This document shows, piece after piece, positions 17,641 to 25,817 of a stretch of 56,174 nt of DNA; positions within the stretch are counted from its first letter, which is position 1, and each line of letters begins with the position of its first letter. The DNA is from Pseudomonadota bacterium (GTDB lineage: Bacteria; Pseudomonadota; Gammaproteobacteria; Burkholderiales; Chitinibacteraceae). The stretch lies in the NCBI GenBank assembly GCA_018261735.1, contig JAGTRM010000028.1, forward strand, positions 1 through 56,174, given 5' to 3'. The notes below the pieces were generated by a model. The model worked only from the letters and a program-made list of their open reading frames with translations. It was not told the DNA's origin and ran no database searches. Both the position numbers and the translations under genes were made by a program.

Positions 17641-18195
17641 TCAAAGCCCCTTCACGGCATAGATAGCCAGCGTATTACGCCAATAGTCCTGGTAATCCAT
17701 GCCGCAGCCGAACAGGAAACGGTCTTCGACTTCCAGACCGACAAAATCCGCCTTGATGCCCGGCGCCTTGCGGTTGTGCAGTTTGTCGATCAACACGGCG
17801 ACCAGCACTTCCTCGGCGCCTTGCGCCTGACAATGCTCGACGATGGCAGCCAGGGTATGGCCTTCGTCCAGGATATCGTCAATGATCAGCACGGTGCGGC
17901 CGCGCATGTCGCCGCGCGGCGGCACTTTCCACTCGATCTGTCCGCCGCTGGTTTCCATGCGATAGCGCGTGGCGTGCAGATACGACATCTGCAACGGCAA
18001 CCGCAGCTTGGGTAGCAGTTGTCCCGCCAGGATCATGCCGCCATTGAGCACGGTGTAGACGATCGGGTTGGTATGACGCAATTTCTCGGTCATTTCAGCG
18101 CCCATGCGCTCGATCGCGGCAAGCACTTCTGCCTCGCTATGCAAGCAGTCGGCGTTTTCCAGGATGGATTCGATTTGCGGTAGTTCCAGAGTCAC
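17641..18195 (-). CDS. hpt: Hypoxanthine/guanine phosphoribosyltransferase
   Basis: Purine salvage enzyme of 184 residues: joins hypoxanthine or guanine to PRPP to give IMP or GMP. Seen: VLNGGMILAGQLLPKL, the PRPP loop VLIIDDILDEGHTLAAI, the purine-binding strand VAVLIDKLHNRKAPGIKADF with its conserved Lys, and VEDRFLFGCGMDYQDYWRN near the C terminus. The last block and the length fit the Hpt type used by beta- and gammaproteobacteria. It lies downstream of apt and a purine permease on the same strand, 65 bp from apt. Confidence 0.92.
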   Translation of the reverse strand: MTLELPQIESILENADCLHSEAEVLAAIERMGAEMTEKLRHTNPIVYTVLNGGMILAGQLLPKLRLPLQMSYLHATRYRMETSGGQIEWKVPPRGDMRGRTVLIIDDILDEGHTLAAIVEHCQAQGAEEVLVAVLIDKLHNRKAPGIKADFVGLEVEDRFLFGCGMDYQDYWRNTLAIYAVKGL

Positions 18196-18260
18196 GATGC
18201 CAGTTCCAAAATCAAAAAGACAGGGCCGATCACATACAAACGGATAGTGTCTGCAGCGCT

Positions 18261-18809
18261 CTAATGGCCTTCAAAGTTACACACGGTAAACAGTGGAATG
18301 CCCTGTTCACGAATCAGTTTCGAGCCGCCCAGCTCGGGCAAGTCGACGATAGCTGCCGCTTCCACCACGTTGGCACCAATGCGCGTCAACAGTTTGGCCG
18401 CAGCCACCATGGTGCCGCCGGTGGCGACCAGATCGTCGATCAGCAAAACCCGGTCGCCAGACTTGCAGGCATCGGTATGCACTTCAACCGTGGCCGAACC
18501 ATATTCGAGCTCGTATTCCTCGGTAACGGTCATATAGGGCAGCTTGCCCTTCTTGCGTACCGGTGCGAACCCGAGGTTCAGCTCGTAGGCCACCACGGCG
18601 CCGAGAATAAACCCGCGCGCATCCACCCCGGCCACCAGATCGAGTTGCTGATCCATGTAGCGGTGAACAAAGACATCCACCAGTAAGCGGAAGGTTTTTT
18701 TGTCCTGCAGCAGGGGCGTGATGTCACGGAACATCACACCGGGCTGAGGCCAGTCCGGCACGGTGCGGATGCGTTCGCGAATATAGTCGGCGTAGAAAGG
18801 CTTTTCCAT
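18261..18809 (-). CDS. apt: Adenine phosphoribosyltransferase
   Basis: Converts adenine and PRPP to AMP (EC 2.4.2.7). Seen: 182 residues starting [18 protein letters not shown], with [15 protein letters not shown], the flexible loop [26 protein letters not shown], and the PRPP loop [18 protein letters not shown] chose the ATG at 18809; a TTG at 18830 would add 7 residues and overlap the permease stop, and the E. coli enzyme is 183 residues long. It is 13 bp downstream of the purine permease gene. Confidence 0.94.
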   Translation of the reverse strand: MEKPFYADYIRERIRTVPDWPQPGVMFRDITPLLQDKKTFRLLVDVFVHRYMDQQLDLVAGVDARGFILGAVVAYELNLGFAPVRKKGKLPYMTVTEEYELEYGSATVEVHTDACKSGDRVLLIDDLVATGGTMVAAAKLLTRIGANVVEAAAIVDLPELGGSKLIREQGIPLFTVCNFEGH

Positions 18810-18822
18810 GGCGGCAGTCTGA

Positions 18823-20115
18823 TTATCCAAAGAAAGCGAACTTTACCAGCCAAAGGCCTGCGATGACGACCACGGCAATGGAAAGATCCTTGAAACGGCC
18901 AGCCAGCGCCTTGATCGCTACGTAGCTGATGAAACCAAAAGCGATACCGTCGGCAATCGAGAACGTAAACGGCATGGCCAGTGCGGTCATCACGGCCGGG
19001 GCCGATTCGGTCAGGTCATCCCATTCGATTTCAGCCAGACCGCGCGCCATCAGCACTGCAACGTAGCATAGTGCCGGGGCAGTGGCAAAAGCCGGTACGG
19101 AGCCTGCCAGCGGCGAGAACAGCAATGCGGCCAGGAACAATACCGCCACCACCAGCGAAGTCAGACCGGTGCGGCCACCCACGGCAGTACCCGCAGCCGA
19201 TTCGATATAGGCAGTGGTTGAGGAAGTACCCATCACAGCACCGGCAGCAATCGCCACGCTGTCAGCCATCAAGGCTTTTTTCAGGCGCGGCAGCTTGCCA
19301 TCCTTGTCGAGCAGACCAGCACGGTGTGACACGCCAATCAGCGTACCGGTGGTATCGAACAGATCCACGAAGAAGAACACAAACACCACACCCAGCAGCC
19401 CGACATTCATGGCACCAGCGATGTCCATCTGCATGAAGGTCGGCGCCATCGACGGCGGCAGCGATGCCACGCCATTGAACTTGGACAAACCCATTGCAAT
19501 GGACAGCACGGTCACGGTAAGAATGCCGATGATGATCGAGCCGGGCACCTTGCGGTATTCCAGCGCCACGATCATGAAGAAGCCGAGGATAGCAAGCAGC
19601 GTTTTCGGGTCATGGATGCTGCCGAGCGTGACCAGCGTAGCCGGGGAGCCGACAATCACGCCGGCATTTTTCAGCGCAATGATCGCGAGGAACATGCCCA
19701 CGCCAGCCGAGATCGCCAGTTTCAGCGAATGCGGAATCGCGTTGACGATCGCTTCCCGCACCTTGAACAGGCTGACGGCGAGGAAAATGATGCCGGAAAT
19801 GAACACAGCGCCCAGCGCCACCTGCCAGCTGACGCCCATGCCCTTGCATACCGTAAAGGTAAAATAGGCATTCAGGCCCATGCCCGGCGCCAGCGCGATC
19901 GGGTAATTGGCCACCAGCGCCATGATGCCGGTGCCCAGCGCAGCAGCCAGACACGTTGCCACGAAGACGGCATTGAAATCCATGCCGGTAAGCGACAGGA
20001 TCGATGGATTGACGAAGACGATATAAGCCATCGTCAAGAAAGTGGTAAATCCGGCGATGACCTCGGTTTTGACGTCGGTACCGTGTTCCTTGAGCTTGAA
20101 CAGCTGTTCCAGCAT
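18823..20115 (-). CDS. NCS2-family (AzgA-type) purine base permease
   Basis: Inner-membrane proton symporter of 430 residues for adenine, guanine or hypoxanthine. Seen: [20 protein letters not shown] at the start; [34 protein letters not shown], the AzgA signature; [20 protein letters not shown]; and [26 protein letters not shown], shortened here only by description. Twelve or more membrane spans are likely. The ribosome site GGGGAG precedes the ATG. It heads a unit with apt and hpt, which couples base uptake to salvage. A terminator for the upstream gene stands just before it, leaving little room for a separate promoter. Confidence 0.92.
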   Translation of the reverse strand: MLEQLFKLKEHGTDVKTEVIAGFTTFLTMAYIVFVNPSILSLTGMDFNAVFVATCLAAALGTGIMALVANYPIALAPGMGLNAYFTFTVCKGMGVSWQVALGAVFISGIIFLAVSLFKVREAIVNAIPHSLKLAISAGVGMFLAIIALKNAGVIVGSPATLVTLGSIHDPKTLLAILGFFMIVALEYRKVPGSIIIGILTVTVLSIAMGLSKFNGVASLPPSMAPTFMQMDIAGAMNVGLLGVVFVFFFVDLFDTTGTLIGVSHRAGLLDKDGKLPRLKKALMADSVAIAAGAVMGTSSTTAYIESAAGTAVGGRTGLTSLVVAVLFLAALLFSPLAGSVPAFATAPALCYVAVLMARGLAEIEWDDLTESAPAVMTALAMPFTFSIADGIAFGFISYVAIKALAGRFKDLSIAVVVIAGLWLVKFAFFG

Positions 20116-20134
20116 TGCGCTCCCCTTTGTTAAT

Positions 20135-20162
20135 AAAAAGCCGGTCAGTCTCGCCGACCGGC
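20135..20162 (-). terminator. Intrinsic terminator after the GDT1-family gene
   Basis: On the minus strand GCCGGTC and GACCGGC form the stem, followed by TTTTTATT. It lies between the Mn exporter gene and the start of the purine permease gene, so it separates the two transcripts. Confidence 0.8.
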
Positions 20163-20179
20163 GGGTTGTCCTACCAAAT

Positions 20180-20761
20180 TCAAAGCATCAAATCGGCACT
20201 GCCCGCCCCCCAGAGTGCAAGCACGCCCAAAATGGCAAAAACGCCACAGGCCACAAAACGCACGTAGCGCAGGATATGCATCCGGTCAGAGATCCAGGCC
20301 CCCAGCAAGACGGCCGGCACATTGGCCAGCATCATGCCTGCAGTTGTTCCCACCACCACTTGCCACAACGGCGAATACTTCACCGCCAGCGCTACCGTGG
20401 CGATCTGCGTTTTGTCACCGATTTCCGCAATAAAAAAAGCGATGGCGGTCGCAATGAACGCCCCGTAGGGCTTTACCTGCGCCTCATCGTCCTCGAATTT
20501 ATCCGGGATTAGCGCCCAGCACGCAATAGCGATAAACCCCAAGCCGACAATCCAGCGCAGCATGGCCGGCGAAATCATGTTTGCTACCCACTGGCCAATC
20601 CACGCTGCGGCATAGTGGTTCAAGATGGTCGCAACAAGGATACCCAGAACGATCGGCCACGGTTTGCGGAAACGGGCAGCAAGGATCAGCGACAGCAACT
20701 GTGTTTTGTCGCCCATCTCGGCAATAGCGACAACACCGCTTGAAATCAGAAAAGTTTCCAT
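20180..20761 (-). CDS. GDT1/UPF0016 (TMEM165) family Mn2+ exporter
   Basis: Membrane protein of 193 residues with six likely spans in two repeats. Seen: the twin family motifs AEMGDKTQLLSLIL near residue 13 and AEIGDKTQIATVAL near residue 110, each an E-x-G-D-K-(T/S) cation site. Known: bacterial members such as MneA export manganese, and eukaryotic ones move Mn2+, Ca2+ and protons. I chose the ATG at 20761; the frame runs 53 codons further, but that DNA is the riboswitch leader. The upstream manganese-sensing riboswitch strongly supports Mn2+ as substrate. It is followed by its own terminator. Confidence 0.93.
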   Translation of the reverse strand: METFLISSGVVAIAEMGDKTQLLSLILAARFRKPWPIVLGILVATILNHYAAAWIGQWVANMISPAMLRWIVGLGFIAIACWALIPDKFEDDEAQVKPYGAFIATAIAFFIAEIGDKTQIATVALAVKYSPLWQVVVGTTAGMMLANVPAVLLGAWISDRMHILRYVRFVACGVFAILGVLALWGAGSADLML

Positions 20762-20763
20762 CA

Positions 20764-20941
20764 GAGAGATACCCGGGGCAGGCGAAATGACACGAGGCAG
20801 ATCGCCGCGGCCCACCCCATGAGCGCAGCGAACGTGCCTCGGGTCTTGCCAAGCCGGGATAACCCGACCAGATACGCCATAGGCCAGTGGCCCAAGTATG
20901 TTGACGTATCCCCGCGACATGCGCGGCGACTACTCCCCCGA
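20764..20941 (-). promoter_or_regulatory. yybP-ykoY manganese riboswitch
   Basis: Structured mRNA leader of the GDT1-family gene. Seen on the minus strand from 20939: GGGGGAGTAG, then ATACGTCAACATACT (the metal-binding loop core of the class), then GGTCGGGTTATCCCGG and GGCAAGACCCGAGGC. Helices can be drawn: GATACG with CGTATC, and CGAGGC with GCCTCG. This order of conserved blocks is that of yybP-ykoY RNAs, such as the leaders of E. coli mntP and alx, which bind Mn2+ and raise expression of exporters. The left boundary towards the start codon is approximate. Confidence 0.87.
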
Positions 20942-20957
20942 AGAACAGGAAACGCGG

Positions 20958-20987
20958 ATTGTAACGATAGCCGGCATACACTGGCAA
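20958..20987 (-). promoter_or_regulatory. Sigma-70-type promoter of the riboswitch transcript
   Basis: On the minus strand TTGCCA (20987-20982) and TACAAT (20963-20958) are spaced by 18 bp. A start about 7 bp further on falls just before the first conserved riboswitch base, which supports the pairing. Confidence 0.6.
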
Positions 20988-20998
20988 TCACAAACCAT

Positions 20999-21484
20999 TC
21001 AGGCTACGGACAGTTGCCCTTGCATATGCGCCAGCAAACCCCGGCAGGCGTCTTCGATCAGATCGAGCACATGCTCGAATCCCTCTTCACCGCCGTAGTA
21101 AGGATCAGGCACTTCCTGCGCCTTTGCATGGTGAGCAAACTCGAGACACAACCGCAATTTGTGCTTGTGCTCGGGCGGGCAGCGCCGATCCAAAATGGCC
21201 AGGTGACTGCGATCCATGGCCAGAATCAGGTCGTGGCGATGAAAATCCTCGGATTCAACCTGGCGAGCCCGCAGCGTGGAAAGATCGTAACCGCGGCGTT
21301 TGGCATGCCGCAGCGCACGTTGGTCAGGCGCCTGGCCCGTGTGGTAATCCTGCGTTCCCGCCGAATCAACTTCCACCTTGCCATCCAGCTGGGCGGAACT
21401 GACCAGTTGACGCAAAATACCGTCCGCAGTCGGACTGCGACAAATATTGCCGGTACAGACGAACAAAACAGAAAATTTATTCAT
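20999..21484 (-). CDS. Low-molecular-weight protein-tyrosine phosphatase
   Basis: Cytoplasmic phosphatase of 161 residues that removes phosphate from tyrosine or small phosphoesters. Seen: the P-loop VCTGNICRSPTADGIL with catalytic Cys10 and Arg16 (C-x5-R), and the general-acid Asp in VPDPYYGGEEGF near residue 128, followed by a C-terminal helix. It stands alone, not next to a tyrosine kinase or polysaccharide operon, so it is likely a housekeeping member rather than a capsule regulator. The downstream promoter and riboswitch on the same strand begin about 12 bp after its stop. Confidence 0.93.
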   Translation of the reverse strand: MNKFSVLFVCTGNICRSPTADGILRQLVSSAQLDGKVEVDSAGTQDYHTGQAPDQRALRHAKRRGYDLSTLRARQVESEDFHRHDLILAMDRSHLAILDRRCPPEHKHKLRLCLEFAHHAKAQEVPDPYYGGEEGFEHVLDLIEDACRGLLAHMQGQLSVA

Positions 21485-21701
21485 TTCAGTGTGTTACGTC
21501 CAAAAAAATGGGGGAAAAAGAACCCGCCTTGAACATAACAAACCGGCAGGCTCGACGTCTTGCAGTCTATCACCATTGCCATGGCATGGTGACGAGGTAA
21601 GGGATTTTCCTGACGTCTGTTTGCCAAATTTTTCCGTTTACTGTGTACTGTTTCCTGCGAGCATCCCGGGTAGACTCCCGGTTTGTGTTTCGGGTACACC
21701 C

Positions 21702-22583
21702 ATGCAATCCGGTATCCTTCGCGCCTTGAGCGCCTATCTGCTCTGGTCAGTCTTTCCCATCTACTTCAAAGCGCTGCAAGGCATCTCGCCACAGGAGGTC
21801 CTGCTGCACCGCATGACCTGGTCGGTGCTTTTCCTGTTCGCCATCCTGCTCTTTCGCAGCAACTGGAAATGGTTGTGGCTGGCGCTGCAAGACCAGAAAA
21901 CGCTCAAGACCTTCTCGCTCAGCGCGCTGCTCATTTCAGCCAACTGGTTTGTCTACATCTGGGCCGTGCAGGAAAACCGCGTGGTGGATGCCAGCCTCGG
22001 TTATTTCATCAATCCGCTCTTCAACGTGTTAATCGGCGTCTTTCTGCTGCGCGAGCGCTTGCGGCCCTTGCAATGGGCGTCGATCGCCTTTGCTGCTGCG
22101 GGCGTATTGTGGCTGACTGTGAAAGCCGGGCAACTACCCTGGATTGCATTATCGCTGGCCGCAACGTTTGGCTCCTACGGCCTGATCCGCAAAACGGCGC
22201 ATCTGGGAGCCCAGGAAGGGCTGATGGTCGAAACCGCCCTGCTTTTTCCCTTCGCGACCGCGCTGTTGATCTGGCTGGGGGCAACGGGGCAAAGCGGGTT
22301 CGTGACCGAGGGCTGGCACTACAGGGCCTTGCTGATCCTGGCGGGCCCCATCACCGTGGTGCCGCTGCTGCTGTATGCCTCCGGCGCGCGGCGGATTCCC
22401 TATTCGCTGATGGGCATTCTGCAGTATGTCACGCCCACGGTTCAGTTCATGCTCGGCGTTTTCCTGTGGCATGAACCGTTCAGCCAGACCAAATTGATCG
22501 GATTTTCCTTCATCTGGCTGGGGCTGGCGCTTTACACTGCCGAAAGTCTCGTCACCTCGCAATTACGAAAGAAGCCATGCTGA
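21702..22583 (+). CDS. rarD: EamA-family transporter RarD
   Basis: Ten-span inner-membrane protein of 293 residues in the drug/metabolite transporter superfamily. Seen: GILRALSAYLLWSVFPIYFK and LHRMTWSVLFLFAIL at the start, LLISANWFVYIWAV, NRVVDASLGYFINPLFNVLIG and GILQYVTPTVQFMLGVFLW, which together mark RarD (known from chloramphenicol sensitivity). The natural substrate is unknown. I chose the ATG at 21702; the frame is open to 21447, but that part shows no protein-like features and covers the 5' region of the divergent phosphatase. It overlaps rlmJ by 7 nt. Confidence 0.9.
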   Translation: MQSGILRALSAYLLWSVFPIYFKALQGISPQEVLLHRMTWSVLFLFAILLFRSNWKWLWLALQDQKTLKTFSLSALLISANWFVYIWAVQENRVVDASLGYFINPLFNVLIGVFLLRERLRPLQWASIAFAAAGVLWLTVKAGQLPWIALSLAATFGSYGLIRKTAHLGAQEGLMVETALLFPFATALLIWLGATGQSGFVTEGWHYRALLILAGPITVVPLLLYASGARRIPYSLMGILQYVTPTVQFMLGVFLWHEPFSQTKLIGFSFIWLGLALYTAESLVTSQLRKKPC

Positions 22584-23431
22584 GTTACCGCCACGCCTTC
22601 CATGCCGGCAATCATGCCGACGTCCTGAAACACACGATCGAACTGCTGCTGCTGCGCTACCTGAACCAGAAGGACAAAGCTTGGTGGTACGTGGACAGCC
22701 ATGCCGGCGCCGGCTGTTATTCGCTGGACGAAGGCTATGCCACCAAGAACGCGGAATTCGAGAGCGGCATCGCCCGCCTGTGGAACCGCAATGATCTGCC
22801 TCCGGCACTCGCCGATTATGTCGCGCTTGTGAAAAACCTGAATCCGGACGGGCAACTGCGCTTCTATCCCGGCTCGCCCCTGGTGGCGCAAACCGTGATG
22901 CGCACCGATGACCGGCTGCGCCTGTTCGAATTGCATCCGAGCGACAGCAAGATCCTGCAGGAAAACTTTGCCGATGCGGGCAAACGGGCCGTGATCCAGC
23001 AAGCCGACGGCTTTGCCGGCCTGAAAGCCGTATTACCCCCCGCGCCCCGGCGTGGATTGATCCTGATCGATCCGCCATTCGAGGACAAGCGCGACTACCA
23101 GACCGTGATCACCGCGCTGCAGGATGCGCTGAAGCGTTTCGCCACCGGCACTTACGCCATCTGGTATCCGCACCTGCAACGGCGCGAGATTGGCGACCTG
23201 ACCGCCAACCTGAAGAAATTGCCGTGCAAGAGCTGGCTGCATGCAGCCCTTAATGTGCAATCGCCTTCAGCCGATGGCTTTGGCATGCACGGCAGCAGCA
23301 TGTTCATCCTCAACCCGCCCTGGACCTTGAAACAGGAACTGGAAAGCGTGATGCCGTATCTTGCCGACACACTGAAACAGAATAAGGGCGCGGGATTTGT
23401 GCTGGATTACCAGGAAAACTCCGCGCTTTAA
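22577..23431 (+). CDS. rlmJ: 23S rRNA (adenine-2030-N6)-methyltransferase
   Basis: SAM-dependent methyltransferase of 284 residues acting on naked 23S rRNA. Seen: the family N terminus MLSYRHAFHAGNHADVLKH, DSHAGAGCYSL for the SAM-binding strand, YPGSPLVAQ, LFELHPSD, and the catalytic motif LIDPPFEDKRDY. IWYPHLQRREI and GMHGSSMFILNPPW close the domain. It overlaps rarD by 7 nt, so it is translated from a shared message. A hairpin lies just beyond its stop. Confidence 0.94.
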   Translation: MLSYRHAFHAGNHADVLKHTIELLLLRYLNQKDKAWWYVDSHAGAGCYSLDEGYATKNAEFESGIARLWNRNDLPPALADYVALVKNLNPDGQLRFYPGSPLVAQTVMRTDDRLRLFELHPSDSKILQENFADAGKRAVIQQADGFAGLKAVLPPAPRRGLILIDPPFEDKRDYQTVITALQDALKRFATGTYAIWYPHLQRREIGDLTANLKKLPCKSWLHAALNVQSPSADGFGMHGSSMFILNPPWTLKQELESVMPYLADTLKQNKGAGFVLDYQENSAL

Positions 23432-23444
23432 CAGTGATGCAAGG

Positions 23445-23475
23445 GCCTTGCACCAGCAGCACCGACAAGGCCCAA
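23445..23475. terminator. Hairpin between convergent rlmJ and acyltransferase genes
   Basis: GGGCCTTG and CAAGGCCC are perfect 8-bp arms with a 15-nt loop between two converging genes. There is no T tract on either side, so a terminator role is only likely by position. Confidence 0.4.
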
Positions 23476-23480
23476 GCACC

Positions 23481-24518
23481 TCACACCACCCGCCGCAATC
23501 CTGGCACCGTTCGGATCAGCCAGGCCGCCAGCCCGGAAACAACAAACGCAAATGCGGTCAGCAGTGGTATCGCCAACGCCGGATGCAGCGTGGTCGGGCG
23601 CAGATCGTTCTGCCAGAGCAGATCCAGCCACAGCGGGTGGATCAGGTAGATACCGAAAGAAACCGGCGCGATCCAGCCGAAGAGGCGCAGATTAGGCAAG
23701 CGCAGGCAAAGCGCGAATGCAGCCAACCCGGCCGGCACGGTGGTGATGCTGAAGTAATCGTAGAAATAGGTACCGGCATTGAGCTCGCCCAGCCCTGCCA
23801 GCCAGCCGCAGCCCAGCGCCGTCAGCACGATGCCGGCAATCAGCGTGGGCCAAGGCCAGCGCGAATCGCGTGGTCCGCTGGCCAGCAAATAGCCGGCGAG
23901 AAAATAGCCAATGAAGGGCACGAACAAGATGCCGGCAAACGGCGGACCATCGCCGCGCCAGAGCGCAAAGACCTTGTTGGCCATGGCCAGCGCCAGCAAT
24001 CCGGCACAGAGCATGGCCAGCTGCTTGCGGCACAGCACCGCCAGCATCTGGCGTAGCAGCGGTGTGACCAGATACAGGCCCGGCAGCATGAACAGGAACC
24101 ACAGGTGGAAATATGGCATGCCGATCAATGTCTGGCGCAGCATGAACCACCAGTCCGGCTCAGCTTCGCGCTCGTACACCCAGTAAAGATCGTAGGCCAG
24201 ATAAAACAGCGACCAGAACACCAGCGGCAACAGCACACGTCCAAAACGTCGGCGATAGAACTGGGTCCAAGCTTCGCCCGGATGCGCCGGGGATAGCAGC
24301 AGCGCACCGCTCAGCATCACGAATACCGGCACGCACCAGCGCGTGGCGGCATCGAACAGATTGGCTGCCCACCAGCCACTGCTGCCGATCAGGCTCTTGT
24401 CCGTCACCGCGCTGGCTGCCGCATGCAGCAACACCACCGCCAGCGCCGCAATACAGCGGGTGCCGTCCACCCAGTCCAGGTGATTTGAAGCCAGGCTGTT
24501 GCCCGTGGTTTGAGACAT
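23481..24518 (-). CDS. Acyltransferase-3 family membrane protein
   Basis: Integral membrane O-acyltransferase of 345 residues with about ten spans. Seen: the N-terminal block LDWVDGTRCIAALAVVLLHAA, whose Arg and His fit the family active site (given here from residue 14); VPVFVMLSGALLLSP; YFHLWFLFMLPGLYLVTPLL; and FGIYLIHPLWLDLL near the end. Known: such proteins add acetyl or other acyl groups to surface sugars, peptidoglycan or lipids. No polysaccharide genes flank it, so the acceptor is unknown. It is divergent from the arginase gene. Confidence 0.88.
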   Translation of the reverse strand: MSQTTGNSLASNHLDWVDGTRCIAALAVVLLHAAASAVTDKSLIGSSGWWAANLFDAATRWCVPVFVMLSGALLLSPAHPGEAWTQFYRRRFGRVLLPLVFWSLFYLAYDLYWVYEREAEPDWWFMLRQTLIGMPYFHLWFLFMLPGLYLVTPLLRQMLAVLCRKQLAMLCAGLLALAMANKVFALWRGDGPPFAGILFVPFIGYFLAGYLLASGPRDSRWPWPTLIAGIVLTALGCGWLAGLGELNAGTYFYDYFSITTVPAGLAAFALCLRLPNLRLFGWIAPVSFGIYLIHPLWLDLLWQNDLRPTTLHPALAIPLLTAFAFVVSGLAAWLIRTVPGLRRVV

Positions 24519-24665
24519 GCACTCCCCTTTGAATGGGCAAATATTACCGCAACCGATCCATCATTTTCCCGTAATGCGAATGCTGCTCAATAGGTAGGGA
24601 AAGTGCGGGTGGTATTGATCCGCCAATGCCGCCACAATCGCGCACCCAGTGACAGGATGAACCCC

Positions 24666-25610
24666 ATGATGTCCTTGCCCCACCCACAATCGCAACACAA
24701 GATTTCGCTGATCGGCGCCCCCACCGATGTCGGTGCCAGCACGCGCGGTGCGTCGATGGGTCCGGAAGCCTTGCGCGTGGCAGGGATTGAACCGGCGCTG
24801 TTCAATCATGGCCTGGATGTCGAAGACCTGGGCAACTTGCATGGTCCGCACAATCCGTGGGAGGAATCCACCGGCGGCTACCGCCATCTGGATGAAGTCA
24901 CGCCCTGGAACCAGTCGGTGTACGAGGCGGTTTACAGCACACTGCAGCGTGACCGTCTGCCGATCCTGATGGGCGGTGACCATTCGCTGGCCATCGGCTC
25001 GATCAGCGCCGTCGCACGCCATTGCCGAGAAACCGGCAAGAAGCTGCGCGTACTGTGGCTGGATGCGCACGCCGATTCGAATACCGCCGACATCACGCCC
25101 AGCGGCAATCTGCACGGCATGCCGGTCGCAACGCTATGCGGCTACGATCCGACCGAGCTCTCCAGTCTGAGCGGCGTCATTCCTGCGGTTTCACCCGAGG
25201 TCTTCCGCCTGATCGGCATCCGCAGCGTCGATCCGGCGGAAAAACAGTTCGTGCACCAGATGAATCTGGAAGTCTTCGACATGCGCTTCATCGACGAAAC
25301 CGGCATGCACCAGACGATGGAACGCGCACTGGCCGATCTCGATGAACATACGCACCTGCACGTCAGCTTCGATGCAGATTTTCTCGACCCACAGATCGCT
25401 CCCGGCGTGGGCACACCGGTTCCGGGCGGTCCGACTTACCGCGAAGCGCAATTGTGCATGGAAATGATCGCCGACACCGGCCTGCTGGCATCGCTCGACA
25501 TCATGGAGCTCAACCCGGCTTTCGACGTGCGCAACCAGACCGCCCAGCTGACCGTCGACTTGGTCGAGAGCCTGTTCGGCAAGTCGACGCTGATGCGCAA
25601 GCGGATATAA
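24666..25610 (+). CDS. rocF: Arginase
   Basis: Mn2+-dependent hydrolase of 314 residues that converts arginine to ornithine and urea. Seen: LIGAPTDVGASTRGASMGPE at the start, PILMGGDHSLAIGSISAV (first metal-binding His), LWLDAHADSN (Asp-His-Asp cluster), NLHGMPVATL, and HVSFDADFLDPQIAPGVGTP (last two Asp ligands). SLDIMELNPAFD is the RocF C-terminal block. The family split from agmatinase is supported by the GTPVPGG and MELNP blocks. The start at 24666 has CAGGA 8 nt upstream; an ATG at 24657 overlaps that site. No ornithine or urease genes are adjacent. Confidence 0.92.
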   Translation: MMSLPHPQSQHKISLIGAPTDVGASTRGASMGPEALRVAGIEPALFNHGLDVEDLGNLHGPHNPWEESTGGYRHLDEVTPWNQSVYEAVYSTLQRDRLPILMGGDHSLAIGSISAVARHCRETGKKLRVLWLDAHADSNTADITPSGNLHGMPVATLCGYDPTELSSLSGVIPAVSPEVFRLIGIRSVDPAEKQFVHQMNLEVFDMRFIDETGMHQTMERALADLDEHTHLHVSFDADFLDPQIAPGVGTPVPGGPTYREAQLCMEMIADTGLLASLDIMELNPAFDVRNQTAQLTVDLVESLFGKSTLMRKRI

Positions 25611-25641
25611 TCGGGCTATTCCCGCTTCCGACCGGCGCTTA

Positions 25642-25815
25642 GAGCCTATTTTCAGTAGGTGAGCGAGCCGAAATAGTTTGCAGCCGGCCGGAACGCAGGC
25701 GCCCCGTAGGAAGTACCCTTGGGGTGAACCGGAGTGTACACAAGCGTACATGAGGATTCCGAGTACCGCCCGGCTGCAAAATGTGATGGCGCAGCCACCT
25801 AATGTAAATAGGCTC
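25642..25815. repeat. MITE-like repeat, copy 1
   Basis: Ends are near-perfect inverted repeats: GAGCCTATTTTCAGTAGGTG on the left, and the right end reverse-complemented reads GAGCCTATTTACATTAGGTG (18 of 20). Inner arms TTTGCAGCCGG and CCGGCTGCAAA pair perfectly. The centre carries GTACATGAGGATTCCGAG, shared with the copy at 36842-36986. It has no coding capacity and ends 2 bp before anmK. Confidence 0.75.
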
Positions 25816-25817
25816 CC

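Noticed and set aside
21570..21592. Near-palindrome around GCCATGGC before rarD
   Set aside because: Arms CACCAT/ATGGTG are offset by one base and the region has no other operator-like feature. Too weak to report as a site.
25642..25815. Possibility that the repeat before anmK is an insertion sequence
   Set aside because: At 174 bp it cannot encode a transposase, and a second short copy exists. A non-autonomous repeat is the better description.
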